From assembly GCF_023074835.1 (NCBI RefSeq), contig NZ_JALLGW010000001.1:992001-1056000 (forward strand): a DNA stretch of 64,000 nucleotides, read 5' to 3'. Shown piece after piece: positions 1 to 8,581 of this stretch (position 1 is its first letter; each line of letters begins with the position of its first letter). This DNA comes from Halomarina salina (lineage in GTDB: Archaea > Halobacteriota > Halobacteria > Halobacteriales > Haloarculaceae). The notes beneath the pieces were generated by a model. The model was not told the origin of the DNA and did no database searches. It saw only the letters and a list, made by a program, of their open reading frames with translations. The position numbers and the translations under genes are program-made.

Positions 1-791
1 GGGAACACCATCGCGGGGGCGTTGCCACCCAGTTCCATGTGGAGCGCGACCATGCCCGACTCGCGGGCGACGTGCTTCCCGGCGTTCGACGAGCCGGTCA
101 TGGCGACGGCGTCGATGCGGTCGTCGCCAGCGAGGACGTCGCCGATGTCGCCGCTGGTCCCTGCGACGAAGTTGAACCCGCCGTCGGGGAGGCCGACCTC
201 CGAGACGACCTCCGCGAGGATGGCCCCGCTGACGGGCGTCTTCGTCGCGGGCTTGAGGACGACGCTGTTGCCCGCCGCGAGCGCCGGGGCGACCTGCAGC
301 GCGGTCGTCATCAGCGGGTAGTTGTAGGGGGCCACGCAGAGGACCGTCCCGACCGGCTGTGGCTTGACGATGGCCTGCCAGCCCTCGTGGCCATCGGTCG
401 TCCCCTCGACGAACTCGCCCTGCTGGTTGCGCGCCTCCTCCGCCGCGCGGCGGAAGCGCTCGGCCGCCGAGTCGACCTCGCCGCGCGCGCTGGAGATGGG
501 TTTGCCGGCCTCGCGGACGATGACCTCGGCGAGTTCGTCCTTCCGTGCCTGGAGGCCGTCCGCGATGGCCTCCAGCCACTCGACGCGCTCGACGATGGTC
601 GTCTCGCGCATCTCGCGCTCGGCGCGGTGTGCGGCCTCGGCGGCGGCCCGCGCCTGGTCGGCCGTCGCGCTGGCGACCTCGGCGAACACGCCGCCGTCGG
701 CGAGGTCCTCGACCTCGATGGTGCCGTTCGAGGGCTCCCACCGACCGCCGATGAGGTTCGACTTCCCGTGATGTGCGGTTCCCACTGCCAT
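1..791 (-). CDS. NAD(P)-dependent aldehyde dehydrogenase, N-terminal part (truncated by window edge)
   Basis: About 263 residues of an aldehyde dehydrogenase superfamily protein are visible; the C-terminal half lies outside the window. The Rossmann/NAD part is clear. It includes the PYNYP stretch holding the family's catalytic Asn, the LKPATKTP segment that contacts the cofactor, a GSxxxG-like turn (MTGSSNAG), and MELGGN with the general-base Glu. The catalytic Cys is not covered. The ATG at 791 is chosen because the reading begins MAVGTAHHG just before the conserved strand, and a TAAAAT element about 30 bases upstream (821-826) suits a leaderless transcript. Such enzymes oxidise aldehydes to acids in the cytoplasm. 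The substrate cannot be told; succinate-semialdehyde or lactaldehyde types are possible. Confidence 0.9.
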   Translation of the reverse strand, partial: MAVGTAHHGKSNLIGGRWEPSNGTIEVEDLADGGVFAEVASATADQARAAAEAAHRAEREMRETTIVERVEWLEAIADGLQARKDELAEVIVREAGKPISSARGEVDSAAERFRRAAEEARNQQGEFVEGTTDGHEGWQAIVKPQPVGTVLCVAPYNYPLMTTALQVAPALAAGNSVVLKPATKTPVSGAILAEVVSEVGLPDGGFNFVAGTSGDIGDVLAGDDRIDAVAMTGSSNAGKHVARESGMVALHMELGGNAPAMVF

Positions 792-1030
792 GTCATCACC
801 TTGGCACCCACCACTCAAGAATTTTACTCACAACCGAATTAATATTGATGGAGCGGGTGAACGTGCCGTGTGGATGAACGTCGCGGCGCCACGGTCTCGC
901 TGGTATCGGGGTCGACGTGGTGAGAGGAACGGGACGTCCCTGCCGACTGTCAGTGGTCGTCCCGGAAGGCTCGCGCCGCCTCGGCGTCGGACAGGGCGGT
1001 CACCGCGCCGTCCGCGACCGGTCGTCTCTC

Positions 1031-1585
1031 TTACCGACTCGCCTGCTCCAGTTGCTCGACGACCGCCTCGCAGAACGCGTCGAGGTCGTCGGGGTTCCGG
1101 CTGGTGACGAGGTGACCGTCGACGACGACCTCCTCGTCGACCCACTCGGCCCCCGCGTTGCGGAGGTCGGTCTCGATGCTGTGGAACGAGGTGACCGTCC
1201 GGCCGTCGAGCACGTCGGCCTCGGCGAGCAGCCACGGGCCGTGGCAGATGACGCCGGTCGGCCTGTCGCTCTCGACGAACTGCCGGACGAACTCGACGGC
1301 TTCCTCGTTACCACGCAGGTCGTCAGCTCCGACGGAGCCACCGGGGACGACGAGACCGTCGTAGTCGTCGGCCGACACCTCCGAGAACGTCTTCTCGACC
1401 TCGTAGCTCCCGCCCGGTTCGAGGTCGTTGTTGACCGTCTGTACCTCGCCGGCCTCCACGCCGACGACCTCGACCGTCGCACCCGCGTCGGTCAGTGCGT
1501 CTCGCGGTTCGGTGAACTCCGGCTCCTCGGTCCCGCGCGGGGCGAGGAGAATCGCGACCGTCGTGTCACTCAGGGATTGGCTCAT
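1031..1585 (-). CDS. DJ-1/PfpI family protein (type 1 glutamine amidotransferase-like)
   Basis: A 184-residue cytoplasmic protein with the DJ-1/PfpI fold. It starts MSQSLSDTTVAILLAPRG, followed by the conserved YDGLVVPGG strand with its acidic turn. The nucleophile elbow VICHGPWLL has the reactive Cys followed by His. PfpI-like proteins are variously proteases, deglycases or glyoxalase-like stress proteins, and sequence alone does not choose between them. The ATG at 1585 is preferred over a codon 51 bases upstream because the family begins right before the first beta strand. It stands alone, with 390 bases upstream of it before the divergent CNNM gene. Confidence 0.88.
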   Translation of the reverse strand: MSQSLSDTTVAILLAPRGTEEPEFTEPRDALTDAGATVEVVGVEAGEVQTVNNDLEPGGSYEVEKTFSEVSADDYDGLVVPGGSVGADDLRGNEEAVEFVRQFVESDRPTGVICHGPWLLAEADVLDGRTVTSFHSIETDLRNAGAEWVDEEVVVDGHLVTSRNPDDLDAFCEAVVEQLEQASR

Positions 1586-1976
1586 CGTCAGAACCGAGGG
1601 CGGGAACGTGGTTAGTCCGTGAGCCTGCCTCTGCAACGGCCGGTCGCCGGTGACGAAGGGGGCCTCGATGCGAGGCTCCGACGGCGGTCAGGTCCGTTGA
1701 GTCCGACGCTGGTCTGCCCACCGGGACGAGACTGCGACGAGTGACGCATGCGGTACGGTTTTGTGACGTACACGGCTACCTCGGGACCATGAGGAGCTTT
1801 CGAGCCGTTCTGTCCTTCCGCTCCCGTCGTCCCCGGTCAGTTCGCCCTCCCGCCGTATCGGGGCGTCACGACGAACCGGGCGACCGCAGCGACCGCCCCG
1901 ACCGCCCCACTACCGTCCGCTCGACGGGCCCGACGGATTCGACTCGACCGACTCTCCGACCCGCACCACGTGACCG
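1586..1976. other. intergenic stretch without a recognised gene
   Basis: This gap of about 390 bases separates the divergent PfpI-type and CNNM-type genes. Only short open frames with Arg/Pro/Ser-rich, non-haloarchaeal composition occur in it. I see no tRNA, repeat or clear operator. It presumably holds the two promoters. Confidence 0.6.
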
Positions 1977-3290
1977 ATGGTAGACCCCGTCATCGTCGCC
2001 GCGCGACTCGGTCTGGCGCTGGTGCTCGTCGTCCTGAACGGCTTCTTCGTCGCCGCTGAGTTCGCGTTCGTCCGCCTGCGCTCGACGTCGGTCGACACCC
2101 TCGTCTCGGAGGGGCGGCGCTCCGCACCGCTCGTGAAGGAGGCGACGGACAACCTCAACGACTACCTCGCGGTCTGTCAGCTCGGCATCACCATCGCGTC
2201 GCTCGGGCTCGGGTGGGTCGGCGAACCCGCCATCGCGGCCGTCCTCGAACCGGCGCTGTCGGCGTACCTCCCTGAGTCCGGCATCCACACGGTGTCGGTG
2301 GCTATCGGCTTCGGCGTCATCACGTTCCTCCACGTCGTCTACGGCGAACTCGCTCCGAAGACGCTCGCTATCCAGGAGGCCGAACGCATCGCCCTGCTCG
2401 TCGCGCCGCTGATGAAGGTGTTCTACTACCTCTTCCTGCCCGCGATGGTCGTCTTCAACGGGACCGCGAACCTCTCGACGCGACTCGTCGGCGTCGAACC
2501 CGCCGCCGAGACCGACGAGTCACACACCGAAGAGGAGATTCTCGCCATCCTCACCGAGTCCGGGGCCGCCGGGGAGGTCGACACCGAGGAGGTGCTGATG
2601 ATCCGCGGCGTGTTCGACCTCGACGACACGCCGGTCCGCGAGATAATGCGCCCCCGGCCCGACGTGATGAGCGTCCCGGCGGACACGCCGCTCCCCGAAC
2701 TCCGGTCGCGGGTCGTCGACGCCGACTTCACCCGCTTCCCGGTCGTCGAGGAGGACGGCGAGCAGGTGGTCGGCTTCATCGACGTGAAGGACATCCTGCG
2801 CATCGGCGAGTCGTTCGGCGGCGACGACGAGACCGTCACCGCCCGCGACCTCGCCCGCGAGATACTCGTCGTCCCCGAGACGCTCTACGTGGACGAACTG
2901 CTCGAAGAGTTCCAGACCGAACAGCGTCAGATGGCCGCCATCATCGACGAGTGGGGGACGTTCGAGGGTCTCGTCACCGTCGAGGACGTGGTCGAGGAGA
3001 TCGTCGGCGACATCCGCGACCAGTTCGACGTCCGCTCGCCCGAACCGGCCATCGAGCGACTCGACGACGGCGGCTACGCCATCGACGGCGGCGTCACGCT
3101 CACCGAGGTCAACGAGACGCTCGACGTCGCGTTCGAGAGCGACGCGTTCGAGACCGTCGGCGGCCTCGTCCTCGACCGACTCGGCCGTGCCCCCGACCCC
3201 GACGACAGCGTCGAGATCGACGGCTACCGGATTCGCGTCACCGAGGTCGACGGCGCACGCATCGTGAAGGTCGTCGTCCACCCCGTCTGA
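1977..3290 (+). CDS. CNNM/CorC-type membrane protein: DUF21, two CBS domains and CorC/HlyC domain
   Basis: A 437-residue protein of the hemolysin-C/CorC class. Residues about 1-180 form the DUF21 membrane domain, with hydrophobic segments near residues 4-25, 60-80, 100-125 and 135-155. A CBS pair follows (about 210-335, with IMRPRPDVMSVP and FPVVEEDG segments). A C-terminal CorC/HlyC transporter-associated domain (about 350-432) follows the DEWGTFEGLVTVEDVVEEI stretch, which is typical. Family members are implicated in Mg2+/divalent cation efflux or its regulation, with CBS domains sensing adenine nucleotides. ATG at 1977 puts the first membrane segment directly at the N-terminus. It appears monocistronic. 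Confidence 0.92.
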   Translation: MVDPVIVAARLGLALVLVVLNGFFVAAEFAFVRLRSTSVDTLVSEGRRSAPLVKEATDNLNDYLAVCQLGITIASLGLGWVGEPAIAAVLEPALSAYLPESGIHTVSVAIGFGVITFLHVVYGELAPKTLAIQEAERIALLVAPLMKVFYYLFLPAMVVFNGTANLSTRLVGVEPAAETDESHTEEEILAILTESGAAGEVDTEEVLMIRGVFDLDDTPVREIMRPRPDVMSVPADTPLPELRSRVVDADFTRFPVVEEDGEQVVGFIDVKDILRIGESFGGDDETVTARDLAREILVVPETLYVDELLEEFQTEQRQMAAIIDEWGTFEGLVTVEDVVEEIVGDIRDQFDVRSPEPAIERLDDGGYAIDGGVTLTEVNETLDVAFESDAFETVGGLVLDRLGRAPDPDDSVEIDGYRIRVTEVDGARIVKVVVHPV

Positions 3291-3504
3291 CGCCTCGGCT
3301 CTGTCTGTCACGCGTCGCTCGTAGACCGTGTCCAGTGGTATCGAAGCCGAGTTTCCGAGCGCCTGGTGGCGAGCGATAGCGTCGTCTGGGCTACACTATC
3401 ATAATCGTTAGGGACAAACATTGATTCACGGTGGGCGCGGTTTTGTGCTTACGGTTGTGACCCTGTTGGAACAACCGATATCGGAGCGGACGACAGCGAC
3501 AGCT

Positions 3505-4623
3505 ATGGACGACCTATCTAGCCCAGTGACACGGAGAAGCGTGGTGAAGGGTATCGGTGGCCTCGCGGCGCTATCGATGTCCAACGCCACGTTTGCAGAG
3601 GCACAGACCGCGATGAACGCACCGCTCGAGAGCGACCCCCACACGGCGGACACCTACCGGGCCATCGTCGACGCCATCGTCCCTCGGACGCCCGAACTGG
3701 AGGACGAACTCGGTCCGGAGCACGTCCCCGGCGGTGTCGACGTCGGCTTGGAGAAGTTCCTCATCTGGGACTTCGACCACTTCCAGGAGATTCGCGCGGA
3801 GATGGTGACCGAGAAAGACGACCTCGCGGCCGCGAAGATGCCTCGCTCGATGTTCGAGGTGACGCTCGACACCGGGGGTCTCGGTTCGACGCTCGACGCC
3901 GTCACCGACCTCGCGGACCTCAGCCTGCTCGACCTGGTCGACCTCGGACTCGACACGGACGCGCTGGAGGAGGTGCTCACGTTCGGTCCGGTCGAGCGCT
4001 ACGAGGTCGGCTTCGACTCGCTCGGCGACTCGGGACCGGCCGAGTTCGACCTCGTCGTCGAGACGGCGACCGAGACGACCCACCGCGTGCTCCAGAACTA
4101 CCCGTACGCGGCGGCGTTCACGCTCGTCTTCGACGTCGTGGCCGCGGAGTTCGTCGTCCGGGGGAACAACGAGGACCCCGTCTCGGCGAACGAGCAGTTC
4201 CCCGGCGGCGGCACGTTCACCAGACTCTCCCGCGAGGACCGCCTGCGCTGTCTCTGGTCCATCGTCGACGGCGGGCTCATCGACGACCTCGACGAACTGC
4301 TCTCGCCGTTCGTCCCGGACCTCGGCATCCTGAAGTACGTCGTCATGGCCGTCAACGGTCTCCACGGCTTCGGCTACTACACCGAGTGGAGCGGCTACGG
4401 GTCGACGAAGACCGACACGCCGAACGAACGCGACCTCCAGACCGGCGCTGGCGAGGTCCAGAGCCGCCAGCAGAGCGGCTACCCCGGCCCGGCGGACGGC
4501 TACGCCGCCAACTGGCGACACGCGGTCCCCGGCGGGTTCGCCGACCCGTCGGCCGACGAACTGGACCTCCCCGACGACCTGACCGGCGACGACGTCATCG
4601 ACGGCCTCGGAGGTGGTCGCTGA
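3505..4623 (+). CDS. Tat-exported accessory (small-subunit-like) protein of a GMC dehydrogenase
   Basis: A 372-residue protein beginning with a twin-arginine signal (TRRSVVKGIGGLAALSM, RR near residues 10-11) and no lipobox Cys. The mature part opens with a TYRAIVDAIVPRTPELEDEL segment like the gluconate 2-dehydrogenase subunit 3 / hitchhiker subunit family. The family's usual job is to carry the signalless flavoprotein through the Tat pore and hold it outside the membrane. Its TGA overlaps the ATG of the GMC oxidoreductase (TGATG), indicating translational coupling. The ATG at 3505 is chosen over an upstream TTG because it leaves a short n-region before the RR motif. It is longer than typical small subunits (about 170-250 residues). 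Confidence 0.83.
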   Translation: MDDLSSPVTRRSVVKGIGGLAALSMSNATFAEAQTAMNAPLESDPHTADTYRAIVDAIVPRTPELEDELGPEHVPGGVDVGLEKFLIWDFDHFQEIRAEMVTEKDDLAAAKMPRSMFEVTLDTGGLGSTLDAVTDLADLSLLDLVDLGLDTDALEEVLTFGPVERYEVGFDSLGDSGPAEFDLVVETATETTHRVLQNYPYAAAFTLVFDVVAAEFVVRGNNEDPVSANEQFPGGGTFTRLSREDRLRCLWSIVDGGLIDDLDELLSPFVPDLGILKYVVMAVNGLHGFGYYTEWSGYGSTKTDTPNERDLQTGAGEVQSRQQSGYPGPADGYAANWRHAVPGGFADPSADELDLPDDLTGDDVIDGLGGGR

Positions 4624-6377
4624 TGCGGGACCCGGACGTCGTCGTCGTCGGCGCCGGTGCGGACGGTCCGGCCGCCGCCTCGCGCCTCGCCCGCGAGCAC
4701 GGACTGGACGTGCTCGTCCTCGAAGGCGGGCCGTGGCACGGCAACCAGGAGTGGCCCGAACCGCACGCCGACGCGGGCGGCACCGTCAGCACGGACCCCG
4801 ACGACCTCGACGGGTCGCTACTCGACGAGCAGTTCACCCACCGCGAGGCCGACGCGAACGACCCGACGTGGGGCTACCTCCGCGTCGGGCCGGCCGACCA
4901 CTCGCGCGCGCCGTGGTTCCGCAACCTCCACCAGAACGCGTTCATCTGGCAGGTCGGGGCCGTCGGCGGCACCACGTTGCACTACTTCTCCAACCACCCA
5001 CGGGCGTACCCGTACGCCATCGACGAGCAGCCACACTGGCCCATCTCCTACGAGGACCTCGTCCCGTACTTCCAGCTCAACGAGGAGGTGACGTCGACCC
5101 AGCAGGCCCCGATGACCGCCAAGGAGGAGGTGTTCATCGAGGGAGCGACGAACGCGGGCTACGACCGCATCGACACGAAGAACGTCGTCTCGACCGGCTG
5201 GCGGCCGCAGGCGAACGCCGTCTCGGTTCCTGGGGAGGAGACGTCGACCGGCGAACCGCTCGACGCCGACTACGACGGGTCGTTCAGCTACGACGACGGG
5301 TTCCGCGGCGACACGCTCGTCGGTGACCACTTCCAGGGCTCCTCGACGCCCGTCGACGCGCCCGTCCGCGAGAAGGCGCGCAAGTCGAGCAACATCTCCT
5401 GGGTGCCGCGGGCGCTCGACACCAACACCGAGTCCGACTCGGGGAACGTCGCAATCCGTCCGAACGCCTTCGTCACGGACATCACGACCGAGGAGGGCGC
5501 GGGCACGCTGGAGGCGACGGGCGTCACGTTCCGCGACTCGTGGTCCGGGCAGTCCCAGACCGTCTCCGCGGACACCGTCGTCCTCGCCGGCGGGTGCATC
5601 GAGACGCCGCGACTCTGGCTCAACGCCGGCCTCCCCGACGACGGCTGGGTGGGCAAGGGGCTGACGACCCACTGGTTCGACTGGGTCGTCGGCGTCTACG
5701 ACGACGAGACGGTGGCGAACATCAACCCCGAGGTCGAGCACATGGACCCGTACGTCGGGCAGAACTCGGCCGTCCGCTTCGACAAACCCGGCGTCGGCGG
5801 GATGGAGGACATCGGGATGTCGCCCGGACTCGTCTCCTACGCGGACTACCTGTTCACCGAGGCGGGCTACAGCTTCGACACGCCCGTCGACCCCGACGAA
5901 CCGTGGGACACCCGCGGCTACGTCGTCGGGAAGGAGCTGAAACGCCGGATGTCGAACTACCGGCAGACGAAGGCGCTGCTCATCCTCACCGACGACCTGC
6001 CCCGGCAGGACAACGGCGTCTCGCTCGACAACACCTTCAGCGACGAGCACGGTCCCGTGCCGAAGGTGAAGTGGGAGGCCCACCCCGACGACGACGCGAA
6101 GCGTGACGAACTCGCCCGCATCGCCGCCCGCATCCACCGCGAGGCCGGGGCGGCGCACGTCCACCGCTGCGAGTGGCCGCCGCTCCTGTTGCACATGCAG
6201 TCGTCGATGCGGATGGGGAAGGTGCTCGACGCGAGCGCCGAGGCGAAGAACGTCTCGCGCCTGTTCGTCGCCGACCACTCCGCGCTGGCGAACGGCCTCG
6301 GCGGCCCGAACCCGACGAACACCGGGCAGGCGCTCGCGCTCCGGACCGCCGACGAGATCGCGGCCCGCTACTTCTGA
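4623..6377 (+). CDS. GMC family FAD-dependent oxidoreductase, without Fe-S cysteines
   Basis: A 584-residue glucose-methanol-choline oxidoreductase. The N-terminal FAD dinucleotide motif reads VVVVGAGADGPAAASRLA, so the usual GAGPAG is GAGADG, with Asp replacing the Pro-Ala turn. GGTTLHYFSNHPR is the FAD-covering loop. The C-terminal domain has an HMQSSMRMG segment with the catalytic-type His and GGPNPTNTG with the partner Asn. It has no Tat signal of its own and probably leaves the cell with the overlapping upstream subunit. Unlike the second GMC enzyme (30209-31816) it lacks a Cys cluster, so electrons would go directly from FAD to a quinone or cytochrome partner. The substrate, probably a sugar or alcohol, is unknown. 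Confidence 0.9.
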   Translation: MRDPDVVVVGAGADGPAAASRLAREHGLDVLVLEGGPWHGNQEWPEPHADAGGTVSTDPDDLDGSLLDEQFTHREADANDPTWGYLRVGPADHSRAPWFRNLHQNAFIWQVGAVGGTTLHYFSNHPRAYPYAIDEQPHWPISYEDLVPYFQLNEEVTSTQQAPMTAKEEVFIEGATNAGYDRIDTKNVVSTGWRPQANAVSVPGEETSTGEPLDADYDGSFSYDDGFRGDTLVGDHFQGSSTPVDAPVREKARKSSNISWVPRALDTNTESDSGNVAIRPNAFVTDITTEEGAGTLEATGVTFRDSWSGQSQTVSADTVVLAGGCIETPRLWLNAGLPDDGWVGKGLTTHWFDWVVGVYDDETVANINPEVEHMDPYVGQNSAVRFDKPGVGGMEDIGMSPGLVSYADYLFTEAGYSFDTPVDPDEPWDTRGYVVGKELKRRMSNYRQTKALLILTDDLPRQDNGVSLDNTFSDEHGPVPKVKWEAHPDDDAKRDELARIAARIHREAGAAHVHRCEWPPLLLHMQSSMRMGKVLDASAEAKNVSRLFVADHSALANGLGGPNPTNTGQALALRTADEIAARYF

Positions 6378-6438
6378 GCGGTAGGGAATCGGGGAGTCCG
6401 TCAGGCCCCCGAGAGGGCCGCGGTCGACGGCTCCTCCA

Positions 6439-7155
6439 CTAGAGTCGCTGGCCGGCGTAGCCACCCAGCGCACCCAGGCCGACCACGACCAGCACACCGA
6501 ACAGGGTGCTCCCGAGGACGATGCTCGCGAGCACCAGTGCCCCGCCGAGTTCGAGTGCCCCGGTCGTCCCGACGACGATACCGACCGTGACGAACGCGAG
6601 GACGGACACGAACGGCAGACTCGCCAGCAGGCCCGAGAGCCCGCCCGCGGTCAGGCCGCCGGACTGCTCCCCGCCCGCGAGGTAGCCCGACACCGCCCCA
6701 CCGAGGACCGGGGAGAACGGGACGAATCCGAACACGACGGTCGCCAGGGCACCGACGACGGCGTTCGTCCCGACGCTTCGGGTCGCGACGACGGTGTCCG
6801 CGAGCCGTCGCTCTTCGCGCCGCCTGTAGACGACGTAGCCGACGGCCGCGACGACGAGCGCGAGGCCCGTGACGAGGAGGCCGACGCCGGTCCACCAGAG
6901 GACGGCGTACGTGGCGTCGACGAGTTGCGGCCCGCTCAGTACGTCGGACCGTATCGCACCCTCCGCGACGAGGGTGGCGATACGGTCGACGTCCGCGAGC
7001 AGCAGCAGCGCACTCCCGCCGAGACCGGACACGAGGCCCGAGAGGCCGACGACGGCGGCGACCAGCCAGTCGACGTACCTCGGGAGCCGGGGCTGACGGC
7101 CAGCAGTGGCGCTGCTCCGACCGACCGATTCAGTGGTTGTCTGTGAGGTTCCCAT
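6439..7155 (-). CDS. haloarchaeal membrane protein, DUF5518-like
   Basis: A 238-residue integral membrane protein. A Thr/Ser-rich cytoplasmic N-terminus precedes about five hydrophobic segments. A Gly-rich region with FVPFSPVLGGAVSGYLAGG resembles the haloarchaeal DUF5518 family, whose function is unknown. The ATG at 7155 (MGTSQTT) is the first in-frame start that does not run into the divergent HTH gene. It is divergent from the small HTH regulator at 7369, which might control it; this is inference from arrangement only. The family assignment is from memory of motif shape and is moderate. Confidence 0.7.
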   Translation of the reverse strand: MGTSQTTTESVGRSSATAGRQPRLPRYVDWLVAAVVGLSGLVSGLGGSALLLLADVDRIATLVAEGAIRSDVLSGPQLVDATYAVLWWTGVGLLVTGLALVVAAVGYVVYRRREERRLADTVVATRSVGTNAVVGALATVVFGFVPFSPVLGGAVSGYLAGGEQSGGLTAGGLSGLLASLPFVSVLAFVTVGIVVGTTGALELGGALVLASIVLGSTLFGVLVVVGLGALGGYAGQRL

Positions 7156-7301
7156 AGCGACTAGTCGTAGGATGCCTGCGAGCATCCCGTCGACGACGGT
7201 TCTCACCGGGCGGGAATCGGTTCCGGACGAACACTCGCTGGTCGGGTTCAGCTCATCACCCGTGACGGCTATCTCACGCCCGGTCGCGGCAGATTCGCGG
7301 T

Positions 7302-7320
7302 GGGGTATATAAACCACCCC
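7302..7320 (+). promoter_or_regulatory. TATA box embraced by a GGGGT/ACCCC inverted repeat
   Basis: A strong TATATAAA (7306-7313) lies between the divergent DUF5518-like and HTH genes. It is bracketed by perfect 5-base inverted arms (GGGGT 7302-7306, ACCCC 7316-7320). The TATA box is about 55 bases from the HTH ATG, implying a leader of roughly 30 bases. A repressor bound here would block TBP, so autoregulation by the HTH protein is a reasonable guess. Confidence 0.5.
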
Positions 7321-7368
7321 GGATATCGGTGGTGTAGCTTGGTCGTCGTCGCGCCACCACGATAGTGT

Positions 7369-7755
7369 ATGAGCCAGTCGATGATGGCCCCCGTCGCCGC
7401 CCGCCCCTGCGAACAGTCCGACGTGTCGCTCGACACCGAAAGCGTCCTCGACGCGCTCGACGACGCGAACGCCCGATGCATCCTCCAGGCGACGAGCGAC
7501 GAGGCGCTCTCGGCGACCGAACTCTCCGAGGAGTGCGACATCCCGCTCTCGACCACGTACCGGAAGGTCGAGACGCTCGCCGAGGTCGGTCTGCTCGACG
7601 AGCGCATCCGGATCCGCCGGTCGGGGAAACACACCAGCGAGTACCGCTGTCAGGTCGACAACCTCGTCGTCTCGGTGAGCGCGTCCGAGGGCGTCGACGT
7701 GCGCGTCGCGCGACAAGAAGAGCGCGTCGCGGTGGCCGCAGTCGGGGGGCGCTGA
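7369..7755 (+). CDS. ArsR-like winged-helix transcriptional regulator
   Basis: A 128-residue DNA-binding protein. After a variable N-terminus, residues about 25-85 form a winged helix: VLDALDDANARCILQATSDE, then the helix-turn-helix ELSEECDIPLSTTYRKVETL, then a wing with RIRRSGKHTSEY. The C-terminal strand region DNLVVSVSAS is typical of the small haloarchaeal ArsR-like regulators. It probably acts as a dimeric repressor in the cytoplasm. It follows a strong TATA box inside an inverted repeat (7302-7320) and is divergent from a membrane protein gene. The ligand is unknown. Confidence 0.85.
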   Translation: MSQSMMAPVAARPCEQSDVSLDTESVLDALDDANARCILQATSDEALSATELSEECDIPLSTTYRKVETLAEVGLLDERIRIRRSGKHTSEYRCQVDNLVVSVSASEGVDVRVARQEERVAVAAVGGR

Positions 7756-7818
7756 CGCGATGGCCGCCTCGATTTCGGGAGCCAAACCCTCAAGACGAGC
7801 GTGAGCGAAGCAGTCGGT

Positions 7819-7956
7819 ATGGACGAGTACGTGTTCACCTGCCCGGAGTGTGGACAACGCATCGAACTGAACGGTCCGATGCGCGACGCGACGCTGACCA
7901 ACGGCTGTCCGGTCTGTGGCGCGACGGTGGACGCGGACCACTTCGCCTGCGGCTGA
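7819..7956 (+). CDS. 45-residue CPxCG zinc-ribbon microprotein
   Basis: A 45-residue protein containing CPECG near residue 8 and CPVCG near residue 30, the paired knuckles of a zinc ribbon, ending HFACG. Such one-domain zinc proteins are common in haloarchaea and several affect stress or cell-surface phenotypes, but no function can be assigned here. It is short enough to be missed by automated callers. Acidic composition and the regular two-CxxC spacing support it as real. A related 48-residue protein lies at 9708. Confidence 0.8.
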   Translation: MDEYVFTCPECGQRIELNGPMRDATLTNGCPVCGATVDADHFACG

Positions 7957-8017
7957 CTCTCGGCCCGGTCTCGCTACACGGTCCACGAAGAGACGCCCCG
8001 CTCCGGGGCCGCACCGC

Positions 8018-8482
8018 TCACTCGTCCGCGTCCCGGTCTATCTCCGTTCTCCGTCCGCTCAGTTCCTCTGGCTCGAGGGTGTACAGCTGGATGTCGAGGT
8101 CGCGCTTCGAGCGCCCCCAAATCTCGAACAGCGGTCGTTTCGCCTCGCCGTACTGCTCGATGTGCTCGACCGTCAGCTCCTCCACGGCGACGTCCTCCAG
8201 GGCACCGACGGCGACGACGCTCCGGTAGGTGTCGCCACCGTCGGCCTCCTCGTAGACGACGAGGCGCGAGCGTGGCGAGGAGCCCAGGAACTGCCGCTTC
8301 TCGCTCTCGGGCGTCGACACCAGCCGCATGTAGAACGCTCGTTCGGCGGCGTCGTAGCCGTAGGAGATCGGAATCGCGTACGGCGTGCCGTCGTCGGCGA
8401 GCGAGAGCACGCCGGTCTCGTGACGGCCGAGGAACGCGTCGATCTCCGACTCCGTCATCTCGGTCTCCTGTGCGAGCGTCAT
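8018..8482 (-). CDS. pyridoxamine 5'-phosphate oxidase family protein
   Basis: A 154-residue flavin/split-barrel protein of the haloarchaeal PNPOx-like type. A helical start (MTESEIDAFLGRHETGVLSLA) leads into the barrel strands DGTPYAIPISYGYD, then RAFYMRLVSTPESEKRQFL and SRLVVYEE. Members bind FMN or F420, or are simply barrels, and the true pyridoxamine oxidase residues are not evident. It probably acts in the cytoplasm as a flavin- or deazaflavin-dependent reductase. It is monocistronic with about 100 bases between it and the downstream-facing bat-type regulator. Confidence 0.83.
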   Translation of the reverse strand: MTLAQETEMTESEIDAFLGRHETGVLSLADDGTPYAIPISYGYDAAERAFYMRLVSTPESEKRQFLGSSPRSRLVVYEEADGGDTYRSVVAVGALEDVAVEELTVEHIEQYGEAKRPLFEIWGRSKRDLDIQLYTLEPEELSGRRTEIDRDADE

Positions 8483-8581
8483 TCCTACTCGACCGATGAG
8501 ACGGTCCGCATAAACCGTTTCTCCTCCGCCGGTTCCCCGTTCCCCGACGCCGACCGTCCCGCCACGGTCCGCTACGGCCCG

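Noticed and set aside
3310-3504. TTAGGG followed by A/C-rich bases at about 3408-3419 as a possible fourth iron box upstream of the first GMC pair
   Set aside because: The second half does not pair with the first (TTAGGG versus AAACAT), so it is only a half site.
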